Positions 14,584-23,049 of a DNA stretch of 36,070 nucleotides are shown piece by piece; position 1 is the stretch's first letter, and each line of letters starts with the position of its first letter. The notes beneath the pieces were generated by a model. That model searched no databases, was not told where the DNA came from, and saw nothing but the letters and a program-made list of their open reading frames with translations. A program made the position numbers and the translations under genes. Origin of the DNA: DATFLL01 sp035267785 (GTDB lineage: Bacteria > Pseudomonadota > Gammaproteobacteria > DATFLL01); assembly GCA_035267785.1 (NCBI GenBank), contig DATFLL010000012.1, forward strand, positions 1 through 36,070, given 5' to 3'.

Positions 14584-15969
14584 TCAGCCGGTGTAGATAT
14601 GCTCCGGCAACCACGTTGCCAGCTGCGGCCACAGGGCGAGCAGGCCGAGGGCAATGACCTGGATGACGATGAAGGGCACTACGCCCCGGTAGATCTGGCC
14701 GGTGGTGACCGAGGCGGGCGCGACCCCGCGCAGGTAGAACAGGGCGAAGCCGAACGGCGGAGTCAGGAAGGAGGTCTGGAGGTTGATGGCGATCATGATC
14801 CCCAGCCAGACCGGGTCCAGGCCCATGCTGAGCAGGATCGGCCCGACGATGGGCACGACCACGAAGGTTATCTCGATAAAGTCGAGGATGAAGCCCAGCA
14901 GGAACATCACCAGCATGACGACAATCATCGCCCCAACCTCGCCGCCGGGCATGTTGGTCAGTATCTCGCGCACCGCGTCGTCGCCCCCGAAGCCCCGAAA
15001 GACCAACGAGAAGATCGATGCGCCGACAAAGATGATGAAGACCATGCTGGTCACGCGCGTGGTGGTCTGAACCACGTCGCGCAGCATATCCAGAGTGAAC
15101 TGGCGCTGACTGATCGCCAGCGCGATGGCCCCCACGGCACCGACGGATGCGGCCTCGGTGGGTGTGGCCACGCCCTTGATGATGGAGCCGAGCACGGCGG
15201 CGATGAGCAGCAGGGGCGGGATCAGGACGTAGACCGTGCGCTTGAACAGGGTGGCGCGGTCGACCTGACGCTCTTCGACCGGGATCGCCGGGGCGGCTGC
15301 GGGGCGGAAGAATGCCACGCCGACCAGATAAAGAATGTACAGCCCGACCAGCAGCAGGCCGGGGAAGATGGCGCCCACGAACAGGTCGCCGACCGAGACG
15401 GTCTTGGGCGAGAAGATGCCCATGTCGAGCTGGGCCTGCTGGTAGGCCGAGGAGAGCACGTCGCCCAGCAGTACCAGGATAATCGAGGGCGGGATGATCT
15501 GGCCCAGCGTACCCGAGGCGCAGATGGTGCCGGTGGCCAGGCCGGGGTCATAGCCGCGCTTGATCATCGTGGGCAGCGACAGCAGTCCCATGGTGACCAC
15601 GGTCGCGCCGACGATGCCGGTGCTGGCGGCAAGCAACATACCCACGATGGTGACCGAGATACCCAGGCCGCCGCGCAGCGGCCCGAACAGCATGGCCATC
15701 GTATCCAATAGATTTTCGGCGACTTTTGAGCGCTCCAGCATCACGCCCATGAATACGAACAGCGGCACCGCGATGAGCGTGACGTTGGTCATGATGCCGT
15801 AGAGGCGGTTGGGCATGGCCTCCAGGAAAGCGGTGTCGAAGGTGCCGGTTACGAAGCCGATGAGGGCGAATACCAGCGCAGTCCCGCCCAGGGAGAAGGC
15901 CACGGGATAGCCGGCGAGCAGCACGGCGCAGACGCCGACGAACATGAGCAGGGGCATCAGTTCGTTCAT
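14584..15969 (-). CDS. dctM: TRAP transporter large permease subunit (DctM family)
   Basis: The 461-residue integral membrane protein has about twelve hydrophobic segments. Typical DctM stretches include AGYPVAFSLGGTALVFALIG, PLFVFMGVMLERS, GATVVTMGLLSLPTM, SGTLGQIIPPSIILVLLGD, TPTEAASVGAVGA and LQTSFLTPPFGFALFYL. DctM forms the Na+-driven membrane channel that accepts solute from the periplasmic receptor. The start at 15969 has AGGAG at good spacing and follows the dctQ stop after one base (TAGCATG). The two are translationally coupled. The nearby TRAP receptor on the other strand is the natural partner. Confidence 0.95.
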   Translation of the reverse strand: MNELMPLLMFVGVCAVLLAGYPVAFSLGGTALVFALIGFVTGTFDTAFLEAMPNRLYGIMTNVTLIAVPLFVFMGVMLERSKVAENLLDTMAMLFGPLRGGLGISVTIVGMLLAASTGIVGATVVTMGLLSLPTMIKRGYDPGLATGTICASGTLGQIIPPSIILVLLGDVLSSAYQQAQLDMGIFSPKTVSVGDLFVGAIFPGLLLVGLYILYLVGVAFFRPAAAPAIPVEERQVDRATLFKRTVYVLIPPLLLIAAVLGSIIKGVATPTEAASVGAVGAIALAISQRQFTLDMLRDVVQTTTRVTSMVFIIFVGASIFSLVFRGFGGDDAVREILTNMPGGEVGAMIVVMLVMFLLGFILDFIEITFVVVPIVGPILLSMGLDPVWLGIMIAINLQTSFLTPPFGFALFYLRGVAPASVTTGQIYRGVVPFIVIQVIALGLLALWPQLATWLPEHIYTG

Positions 15970-15970
15970 G

Positions 15971-16543
15971 CTACAGCTCCTGCTCCAGGCCCGCGTCAAC
16001 CTCCGGCGGTGGGTGCCAGCCCGCCAGCGTGGCCAGACCGTGCAGCGCTTGCGCGATGCCCTGCACGATGAACAGGGCGCACATGATCAGGATGTTGGTC
16101 TTGAGGATGTAGACCCAGGGCAGGCCGCCGGCGTCGGGTGAGCTCTCGCGCAGGCGCCACGACTCGGCGACGTAGTCCCAGCTCGTCCACGCAATGAAGA
16201 TGCACACCGGCAGCAGCAGGAAGATCGCGCCCAGCATGTCCACCCAGGCACGTTTGCGCTCGCTCATGTCACGATAGAATATGTCGACGCGCACGTGCCC
16301 ATCGTGTTTCAGGGTATAGGCCGCGCCGATCATGAAGACCATGGCGTGCAGGTAAGTCACCGACTCCTGCATACCGATCCAGCCCAGATTGAACCCGTAG
16401 CGCAGCACTACGATGGCAAAGGTGACCAATACCATCAGCAGCGTCAGCCAGGACACGACGCGCCCGGTCCACTCGCTGACCTGCTCGCACCAGCCGATGA
16501 CGCGTACCACGGGGTGCCTCGGTGGGCGTGCGTCGGTGCTCAT
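15971..16543 (-). CDS. dctQ: TRAP transporter small permease subunit (DctQ family)
   Basis: The 190-residue protein has four hydrophobic segments (about 30–52, 66–80, 105–127, 148–168). The DctQ-like pattern includes FAIVVLRYGFNLGWIGMQES, then HAMVFMIGAAYTLKHDGHVR and VDIFYRDM. DctQ docks with DctM and is needed for function, though its exact role is unclear. GAGGA precedes the ATG by about 8 nt. It heads a two-gene - strand operon with dctM, starting from a 292-bp divergent region shared with the fructokinase operon. Confidence 0.93.
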   Translation of the reverse strand: MSTDARPPRHPVVRVIGWCEQVSEWTGRVVSWLTLLMVLVTFAIVVLRYGFNLGWIGMQESVTYLHAMVFMIGAAYTLKHDGHVRVDIFYRDMSERKRAWVDMLGAIFLLLPVCIFIAWTSWDYVAESWRLRESSPDAGGLPWVYILKTNILIMCALFIVQGIAQALHGLATLAGWHPPPEVDAGLEQEL

Positions 16544-16618
16544 GGCAGAGTCCTCGGAGGCCGGTGAGTGTCCGCCCGTTGGGGTAGGAATGTGTCGTTA
16601 GAGTTCATGAAGGCCATG

Positions 16619-16624
16619 ATTATA
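16619..16624 (-). promoter_or_regulatory. possible -10 element for dctQ-dctM
   Basis: On the - strand the hexamer is a perfect TATAAT about 75 bp upstream of the dctQ ATG. The matching -35 (TTCCCC at 17 bp) is poor, so an activator may be needed. The rest of this 292-bp divergent gap is GC-rich with imperfect inverted repeats around 16666–16780; no clear promoter for the fructokinase gene was found. Confidence 0.4.
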
Positions 16625-16835
16625 GAGGGGTTGAAAATCGGGGGGAAGCACGCAGGACTGGTTGATGTCTGTCCGCGTATGGGGAATGATGGACAGGTAG
16701 ACCCGCATCCGGCGCGGCGCTGCGCCCCGGTCTTCCCCGTTGGCACATGCGCCGGGCGGCGCCGCGATGCACGTCCCGTACTAGCCCCTGCAACAGGGAG
16801 CGCCCGTCGTCCCGGCCCGAGTTTGGTCAAACACC

Positions 16836-17756
16836 ATGAGTGACTCCAGCAATCAGAGCGACGATGCCCGGCCCGTGATCTTCGGCGAAGTGCTGTTCGA
16901 CCGCCTGCCCGACGGTGCCGTGCTCGGCGGCGCGCCGTTCAACGTCGCCTGGCACCTGCAGGGCTTCGGGCTGCGCCCGTTGTTTGTCAGCCGTGTGGGC
17001 CAGGACCCGGAGGGCGATGACGTGTTCATGACCATGTCCGACTGGGGCATGGACACAGCGGGGGTCCAGCGCGACCCGGAGCGGCCCACCGGCGCCGTGC
17101 AGGTGCGCCTCAGTGCCGGCCAGCCGAGCTTCAATATCCTGCCCGAGCAGGCCTATGATTACATCGACGGCGTCCAGGCCGGCGCCGCCCTTGCGGGCGA
17201 GCCTCTGGCGCTGCTGTACCTGGGGACGCTGGCCAATCGCGCCCTGATTTCACGCGAGGCCATGGTGGCACTGCGTTCCCAGTGCGAGCTGCCGACGTTC
17301 GTGGACATCAATTTGCGGGCGCCCTGGTGGGACGACACCATCCTCGCCACGGTCCTGCGCGGGGCGCGCTGGGTGAAGCTCAACGACGAGGAACTCGGTG
17401 CGGTCCTGGGCCGGCGCCTGGGGCACGAGGCGATCGCCGATGCCGGCGAGGACCTGCGTGCCCGCCACGACCTCGACCTGCTGGTGGTGACGCTCGGGGC
17501 GGACGGGGCCTGGTTCATCACGCCGGAGGGGCGCCGATTCGGCGAACCGGCGCCGGTCGAGACACTGGTCGACACCGTCGGCGCGGGCGATGCCTTCAGC
17601 GCCGTCACGCTGCTCGGTTTGATGCGCGGTTGGTCACTGGAGACCACGCTGCCGCGGGCGCTCGCCTTTGCAGCCCGCATTTGCGCCCAACGCGGCGCCA
17701 CTGCGGCGAATCCCGAACTCTATCAATCCTTTTTAGAAAGCTGGGGTGATGGCTAA
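16836..17756 (+). CDS. fructokinase, PfkB/ribokinase family
   Basis: The 306-residue protein has the PfkB fold: N-terminal GEVLFDRLPDGAVLGGAPFN and the C-terminal signature VDTVGAGDAFSAVTLLG near residues 245–261, with Asp255 region as catalytic base. It phosphorylates fructose to fructose-6-phosphate using ATP. The gene leads the sucrose operon and overlaps the next gene by 8 bases. In this context it recycles fructose released by sucrose synthase into the substrate of sucrose-phosphate synthase. Other PfkB sugar kinases are possible by sequence alone; the operon makes fructose much the likeliest substrate. Confidence 0.92.
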   Translation: MSDSSNQSDDARPVIFGEVLFDRLPDGAVLGGAPFNVAWHLQGFGLRPLFVSRVGQDPEGDDVFMTMSDWGMDTAGVQRDPERPTGAVQVRLSAGQPSFNILPEQAYDYIDGVQAGAALAGEPLALLYLGTLANRALISREAMVALRSQCELPTFVDINLRAPWWDDTILATVLRGARWVKLNDEELGAVLGRRLGHEAIADAGEDLRARHDLDLLVVTLGADGAWFITPEGRRFGEPAPVETLVDTVGAGDAFSAVTLLGLMRGWSLETTLPRALAFAARICAQRGATAANPELYQSFLESWGDG

Positions 17757-19914
17757 GAGCGGCAACAGTGGTTGGTATATCGTCCTGATCAGTGTCCACG
17801 GCCTGATCCGCGGCCACAACCTGGAACTCGGCCGCGATGCCGACACCGGCGGCCAGACCCTGTACGTCGTGGAGCTCGCCCGTGCCCTGGCCGCTCATCC
17901 CGACGTCGACCGAGTCGACCTGCTCACACGGCAGGTGATCGACCCGAAGGTCGATGCCGATTACGCCGAGCCCCTCGAGGAGATCGCACCCGGCGCGCAC
18001 ATCGTGCGCCTTGGCTGCGGGCCTCGGCGCTACCTGCGCAAGGAGGTACTGTGGCCGCACCTGGACGGGTTCATCGACAACGCCCTGCAGCACGTGCGCC
18101 GGGTCGGGCGCACGCCGGACGTCGTCCACAGTCACTATGCCGACGCCGGTCACGTCGGGGCCCGCCTGTCGCAGCTGTTGGGCGTGCCGTTGGTGCACAC
18201 CGGTCATTCGCTCGGGCGGGTCAAGCGCCAGCGCCTGCTCGACAATGGCGTGCGCGAGGCCAACGTCGAATCGCAATACAACATGAGCCAGCGCATCGAG
18301 GCCGAGGAGATCGCGCTGGGCAACGCCTCACTCGTGGTCGCCTCCACCACTCAGGAAGTCGAGGAACAGTACAGCCAATACGAGAATTATCACCCACAGC
18401 GCATGGTGGTCATCCCGCCGGGCGTGGACTTAAAGCGATTCCATCCGGCCAAGCGCAACGAAAAGCTGCCGCACATCACCGCCGAGGTCGACCGTTTTTT
18501 GCGCGACCCTAAAAAACCGATGATCCTCGCCTTGTCCCGCCCGGACCCGCGCAAGAACATCGCCACCCTCGTGCGCGCCTACGGGGAAAACCCCGACCTT
18601 CGCGACCAGGCCAATCTGGTCATCATCGCCGGCAATCGCGACGATTTGCAGACCATGGAAAAGGGCCCGCGCGAGGTACTCTCCGAGCTGCTCATGCTCA
18701 TCGATCGGTACGATATTTACGGATCGGTTGCCTACCCCAAACATCATGAATCCAACGACGTGCCCGACTTATACCGCCTGGCCGCGCGCCGGCGCGGCGT
18801 GTTCGTCAATCCCGCGCTCACCGAACCCTTCGGGTTGACGCTGATCGAGGCGTCCGCCAGTGGTCTGCCCCTGGTCGCGACCGAGGACGGCGGCCCGCGC
18901 GACATCATCGCGCACTGCAAGAACGGCGTGCTAATCGATCCCCTGGATGCCGACGCCATGGGCGAGGCCCTGCTGCAGGCGGTCACTCAACGCGCGCGCT
19001 GGCAGCGCTGGTCGCGAAATGGGGCGCGCGGCGCGCGCGAGCATTACTCCTGGGAGGGCCATGTCGTTAAATATCTGCGCCAGCTCGACAAGTTGTGCAA
19101 GCGCCGGCGCCGGCGTGCCACCCGCCGCGGGCGCGGCGAGCGCAGCCGCCTGCCCAGCGTGGACCGCGTCCTGGTGTGCGATATCGACAATACCCTCATC
19201 GGCGATGCCGAAGGCCTGCGGGTGCTTATGGAGAAAGTGCACGAGACCGAGGGCAAGGTCGGGTTCGGCGTGGCAACGGGCAGGCGTCTCGAGAGTACGC
19301 TGAAAGTACTCAAGGACTGGAAAGTACCGGTGCCTGATCTGTTGATTACCGCCGTTGGCAGCGAGATCCACTACGGCCACGGCATGGTCGACGATACGGG
19401 CTGGTGGCGTCACATCGATTACCGGTGGGAGCCCGACGCCCTGCGTGAGGCGCTCAAGGACATCCCGGGCCTGAAGATACAGCCCAAGAGCGAACAGCGG
19501 CGCTTCAAGCTCAGCTATTACGTCGACCCGAAGCGCATACCGAACGTCAACGAAATCCGGCGTCATCTGCGCCGCCTGGACCTGCACGGCAAGCTGATCT
19601 ATTCGCACAACGCCTATCTGGACCTGCTGCCGATCCGTGCATCGAAGGGCCTCGCCATACGCTATCTCGCCATGAAATGGGGCCTGGCTGCCGAAGCCCT
19701 GCTGGTCGCCGGCGATTCGGGCAACGACGAGGAAATGCTCAGCGGGAATACGCTGGGCGTCGTGGTCGGCAACTACAGCAGCGAGCTGGACCGCCTGCGC
19801 GGGCGCTCGCGCATCTATTTCGCCAAGGCCGAGCATGCCTGGGGGGTACTCGAGGGCATCGAGTACTACGATTTTCTCGGCCAAATTCGCATTCCGGAAG
19901 AGGAGTCAGACTAG
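17749..19914 (+). CDS. bifunctional sucrose-phosphate synthase / sucrose-phosphate phosphatase
   Basis: The 721-residue protein has two parts. Residues about 8–445 are a GT-B family 4 synthase: GHNLELGRDADTGGQTLYVV, HSHYADAGHVG, HTGHSLGRVKR, LALSRPDPRKNI and the EPFGLTLIE motif near residue 358. After a basic Arg-rich linker, residues about 475–715 form a HAD phosphatase: VCDIDNTLIGD (Asp nucleophile), ATGRR, ASKGLAIRYLA and VAGDSGNDEEML. It makes sucrose-6-phosphate from UDP-glucose and fructose-6-phosphate and then removes the phosphate. The ATG at 17749 overlaps the fructokinase stop, and its own TAG overlaps the next GTG by one base, so all three genes are translationally coupled. Sucrose is probably a compatible solute or reserve. 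Confidence 0.95.
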   Translation: MAKSGNSGWYIVLISVHGLIRGHNLELGRDADTGGQTLYVVELARALAAHPDVDRVDLLTRQVIDPKVDADYAEPLEEIAPGAHIVRLGCGPRRYLRKEVLWPHLDGFIDNALQHVRRVGRTPDVVHSHYADAGHVGARLSQLLGVPLVHTGHSLGRVKRQRLLDNGVREANVESQYNMSQRIEAEEIALGNASLVVASTTQEVEEQYSQYENYHPQRMVVIPPGVDLKRFHPAKRNEKLPHITAEVDRFLRDPKKPMILALSRPDPRKNIATLVRAYGENPDLRDQANLVIIAGNRDDLQTMEKGPREVLSELLMLIDRYDIYGSVAYPKHHESNDVPDLYRLAARRRGVFVNPALTEPFGLTLIEASASGLPLVATEDGGPRDIIAHCKNGVLIDPLDADAMGEALLQAVTQRARWQRWSRNGARGAREHYSWEGHVVKYLRQLDKLCKRRRRRATRRGRGERSRLPSVDRVLVCDIDNTLIGDAEGLRVLMEKVHETEGKVGFGVATGRRLESTLKVLKDWKVPVPDLLITAVGSEIHYGHGMVDDTGWWRHIDYRWEPDALREALKDIPGLKIQPKSEQRRFKLSYYVDPKRIPNVNEIRRHLRRLDLHGKLIYSHNAYLDLLPIRASKGLAIRYLAMKWGLAAEALLVAGDSGNDEEMLSGNTLGVVVGNYSSELDRLRGRSRIYFAKAEHAWGVLEGIEYYDFLGQIRIPEEESD

Positions 19915-22322
19915 TGTTAAGCGAGGGGTTGTTCGAGTACCTCAATGAGCACCGCGAGGAGGCCTATCTCCTGCTGCGTCATTATTTCTCGCTCGGTCGG
20001 CCTTTTCTGCTGCACTCCGATCTGCGCGACGAGTTTCGGTCCTTTTGCGCCACCGGCGACCGCGAGGGTTTGTGCGACAGTCCGCTTGCCCACACCATCG
20101 CCGTCTCGCAGGAGGCCGTCCTCGAGGAACCGTGGCTGTACCTGGCGGTGCGCCCGCGCGTGGCGCGCTGGCATTACCTGCGTTTTCAGGTCGAGGCCAT
20201 GCACTTCGAGGAGGTCGACGTCACCGAGTTTCTGGCCTTCAAGGAGCATCAGGTCGACGGGCGCAGCGGTGCCGATACCTGGACCCTGGAGGTGGACCTC
20301 GAACCCTTCAACCGTGATTTCTACAAGCTGCAGGAGTCGCGCTCCATCGGGCGCGGTGTCGAGTTTTTAAACCGGAGGTTGTCCAGCCAGCTGTTTCAGG
20401 AGCTGGGTACGGGCGGTCGGCGCCTGTTGGATTTTCTGCGGGTCCACCAAGTCCAGGGCGTGCAGCTCATGCTCAACCAGCGCATCGACAGCCTGTCCGC
20501 GCTGCGCCAGGCCCTGCGCAGGGCCGATGACTATCTGCGCACGCAGTCGCCCGAGGCCGAGTGGGAGGCGGTAGGCCACCGCCTTCAGGCCCTGGGCTTC
20601 GAGCCGGGCTGGGGGCGCACCGTCGAGCGCATGATCGACACCCTGCATCTGCTCTCCGACATCCTGGAGGCACCCGAGCCCGGGACGCTGGAGCGCTTCC
20701 TCGGGCGCATTCCGATGATCTTCAACCTGGTCATCCTCTCTCCCCACGGCTTTTTCGGTCAGGCCAAGGTGCTGGGCATGCCCGATACCGGCGGTCAGGT
20801 CGTCTACATCCTCGACCAGGTGCGCGCTATAGAGAAGGAAATGCGCGGGCGTATCTACGAACAGGGCCTGGATATCGAACCCAATATCCTCGTGGTCACG
20901 CGCCTGATCCCCGAGGCACGCGGGACCACCTGCGACGAGCGTATCGAGCACATTATCGGTACCGAGCGCGCCCGCATTCTCCGCGTGCCATTTCGCACCG
21001 ACAAGGGCGAGACCGTGCCGCACTGGATTTCGCGCTTCGAGGTCTGGCCGTACCTGGAGCGCTTCGCCGACGACACCATCAAGGAGGTCCTGGCCGAGCT
21101 CGGTACCCGACCCGATCTCATCATCGGCAACTACTCCGACGGAAACCTCGTGGCCACCTTGATATCCCAGCGCCTGCACATTACCCAGTGCAACATCGCG
21201 CACGCCCTGGAGAAGACCAAGTACCTGTACTCGGATCTGTACTGGCGTGAGAACGAGGATCAGTACCATTTCTCCGCGCAGTTCACCGCCGATCTCATTG
21301 CGATGAATGCGGCCGACTTTATCATCACCAGCACGTATCAGGAGATCGCCGGGCGGGCCGAAAGCGCGGGTCAGTACGAGAGTTATCAGGCGTTCACGAT
21401 GCCGGGCCTGTACCGGGTGGTCAAAGGGATCGACGTGTTCGATCCGAAATTCAACATCGTCTCGCCCGGCGCCGACGCCAACGTGTACTTCCCCTACTCC
21501 GAGGAGGGGCGGCGGCTGCGCGGCCTCGAAGAGGAAATACAGGAGCTGGTCTACGGCGACGACGGCGAGGAGGCCCGCGGTGCCTTCGCCAATCCGGGCA
21601 AGCCGCTGCTGTTCACCATGGCGCGCCTGGACCACATCAAGAACATCACCGGCCTCGTCGAATGGTTCGGTGCCAGCGACCGTCTGCGCAAGGCGGCCAA
21701 CCTGCTCGTTATCGCCGGCCACGTCGACGCCGCGCGTTCGGATGATCGCGAGGAACAGGCGCAAATCGCCCGCATGCACGAGTTGATGAACGACTACAAG
21801 CTCGACGGCGAGGTGCGCTGGCTCGGCGTCCAGCTCGACAAGAACTTCGCGGGCGAGCTCTATCGTTTCGTGGCCGATCGGCGCGGCGCGTTCGTACAGC
21901 CGGCCCTGTTCGAGGCCTTCGGTCTGACCGTGATCGAGGCGATGACCTCGGGCCTGCCGACCTTCGCCACCCGCTACGGCGGTCCGCTGGAGATCATCGA
22001 GGACGGACGATCGGGATTTCACATCGATCCCAACCACGGCGCCGAGGCGGCCGATATCATGGCCGCGTTCTTCGAGCGCTGCAATCAGGAACCGGAGCAC
22101 TGGGAGCGTCTCTCCCAAGGGTCCATCAACCGGATCCAAAGCCGTTACACCTGGGACCTTTATGCCGAGCGCATGATGACGCTGTCGCGCATCTACGGAT
22201 TCTGGAAATACGTGACCAATCTGGAGCGTGACGAGACCAGGAGGTACCTCGAGATGTTCTATGGGCTTCAGTACCGGCCGATCGCCGAGCGGCTTGCGGC
22301 CGACGCCGAGGAAAGCGGCTAG
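19914..22322 (+). CDS. sucrose synthase
   Basis: The 802-residue protein is full length for sucrose synthase. A helical N-terminal region (1–270) precedes the GT-B core, with LSPHGFFGQAKVLGMPDTGG, the STYQEIAG loop, FTMARLDHIKNITGLVEWFG and EAFGLTVIEAMTSGLP near residue 666. It reversibly converts sucrose and NDP into NDP-glucose and fructose. The start is GTG at 19914, overlapping the upstream TAG, with AGGAG 8 nt before it; the open frame further upstream lies inside the preceding gene and is not used. With the synthase and fructokinase it forms a sucrose cycle able to make sucrose or release ADP/UDP-glucose, perhaps for glycogen. Confidence 0.96.
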   Translation: MLSEGLFEYLNEHREEAYLLLRHYFSLGRPFLLHSDLRDEFRSFCATGDREGLCDSPLAHTIAVSQEAVLEEPWLYLAVRPRVARWHYLRFQVEAMHFEEVDVTEFLAFKEHQVDGRSGADTWTLEVDLEPFNRDFYKLQESRSIGRGVEFLNRRLSSQLFQELGTGGRRLLDFLRVHQVQGVQLMLNQRIDSLSALRQALRRADDYLRTQSPEAEWEAVGHRLQALGFEPGWGRTVERMIDTLHLLSDILEAPEPGTLERFLGRIPMIFNLVILSPHGFFGQAKVLGMPDTGGQVVYILDQVRAIEKEMRGRIYEQGLDIEPNILVVTRLIPEARGTTCDERIEHIIGTERARILRVPFRTDKGETVPHWISRFEVWPYLERFADDTIKEVLAELGTRPDLIIGNYSDGNLVATLISQRLHITQCNIAHALEKTKYLYSDLYWRENEDQYHFSAQFTADLIAMNAADFIITSTYQEIAGRAESAGQYESYQAFTMPGLYRVVKGIDVFDPKFNIVSPGADANVYFPYSEEGRRLRGLEEEIQELVYGDDGEEARGAFANPGKPLLFTMARLDHIKNITGLVEWFGASDRLRKAANLLVIAGHVDAARSDDREEQAQIARMHELMNDYKLDGEVRWLGVQLDKNFAGELYRFVADRRGAFVQPALFEAFGLTVIEAMTSGLPTFATRYGGPLEIIEDGRSGFHIDPNHGAEAADIMAAFFERCNQEPEHWERLSQGSINRIQSRYTWDLYAERMMTLSRIYGFWKYVTNLERDETRRYLEMFYGLQYRPIAERLAADAEESG

Positions 22323-22323
22323 T

Positions 22324-22507
22324 GAAGTTGGCAGTCGGCAGTTCGCAGCAGGCAGCAAGAGCAAGAGGGGGATAAACACAGAGGGCACAGAGCTATCGTG
22401 AATTACACAGCTCTGCGATCTCTGCGTTATCAGCGGCGTCGCGGGCAGGCCCGGCGGCTGAGACCGCTTTCCTCGCGGCTCGATACTCGCCCCTCGAACC
22501 TGACTAG
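22324..22507. repeat. tandem direct repeat, copy 1 (184 bp)
   Basis: The copy starts GAAGTTGGCAGTCGGCAGTT two bases after the sucrose synthase stop and ends before the second copy. Shared blocks with copy 2 in the same order are the GGCAGTCGGCAG head, a GAGGGGG block, a CACAGAG-rich arm, GTGAAT, a CTCTGCG-rich arm, TCAGCGGCGTC, and a tail CTTTCCTCGCGGCTCGATAC. The purine-type and CTCTGCG arms are imperfect inverted repeats (about 22377–22392 with 22411–22426). Confidence 0.85.
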
Positions 22508-22714
22508 GAAGTTGGCAGTCGGCAGTTTGCGGTGGGCAGCAAGAGCGAGAGGGGGTAACCACAGAGACACGGAGGACACAGAGTTATTGTGAATCACACG
22601 GCTCTGCGTGCTCCGCGCCTCTGCGACCTCTGCGTTGTCAGCGGCGTCGGGGCGAAACGGGCCCGGCGGCCGAGGCCGCTTTCCTCGCGGCTCGATACTC
22701 GCCCCTAGAGCCTA
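22508..22714. repeat. tandem direct repeat, copy 2 (about 207 bp)
   Basis: This imperfect copy directly follows copy 1 and is longer in the middle. Its inverted arms, 22560–22583 and 22602–22625, are 24 bases each and differ mainly by A/G changes, which keep pairing in RNA as G-U. The CACAGAGACACGGAGG type of arm resembles intergenic repeats that recur in many bacterial genomes. Too long and too few copies for CRISPR; no transposase is nearby. Confidence 0.85.
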
Positions 22715-23049
22715 GGGAGTGGGGAGTGAGCGGATTTTGGGGTGTCGGAGCTCGCTATTTTCCCGCCCGCAGGACCCGATTTCCGGGTCTGTACGCGGGG
22801 GCCCATTGCCGGATATCGCGGCGCTTGTCGCACCCCCTGCGACTGGCTTATGCACAGGCCCAAAAATCAACCGGTTATGTTGGAAGGATGCTGAAATCCC
22901 GGTATTTTAGCGGCTGCCTTACGTAAGCAATGGTTTTTATTTGCTATTTTTGGCCTGTTTGGCGGCGGCCTGCCGAGCAGCCCCCAGCGGAGACTGGGGG
23001 ATTTTACCCACTGGCTCATTCGTCCACAAAGTTATCCACAGGCCTTTGC
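22715..23049. other. AT-rich gene-free stretch with DnaA-box-like sites
   Basis: No coding region is supported here. TTATGCACA (22848–22856) and TTATCCACA (23032–23040) both fit the DnaA-box consensus TTWTNCACA in the same orientation, with a weaker TCGTCCACA at 23020–23028. Between them lies an AT-rich run (about 22858–22955) that includes TTTTTATTTGCTATTTTTGG and the 10-bp palindrome CTTACGTAAG (22918–22927). It could be a DnaA-binding control locus or an origin part. Confidence 0.5.
22981..23005 (+). terminator. hairpin with short T-tract
   Basis: CCCCCAG (22981–22987) and CTGGGGG (22994–23000) pair around CGGAGA and are followed by ATTTT on the + strand. It could end + strand transcripts leaving the sucrose operon, or stabilise the end of the convergent homoserine kinase mRNA, whose stop is 50 bp away. 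Confidence 0.5.

Noticed and set aside
19677..19913. N-terminal extension of sucrose synthase into the preceding gene
   Set aside because: It overlaps the phosphatase domain; GTG at 19914 has a good ribosome binding site and gives normal family length.
20367..22562. Very long - strand frame opposite sucrose synthase (over 700 codons)
   Set aside because: The sense strand encodes an unmistakable full-length sucrose synthase; the antisense frame is a GC-content artefact.
22324..22714. CRISPR array
   Set aside because: Only two long imperfect copies with no short regular repeats, spacers or cas genes.
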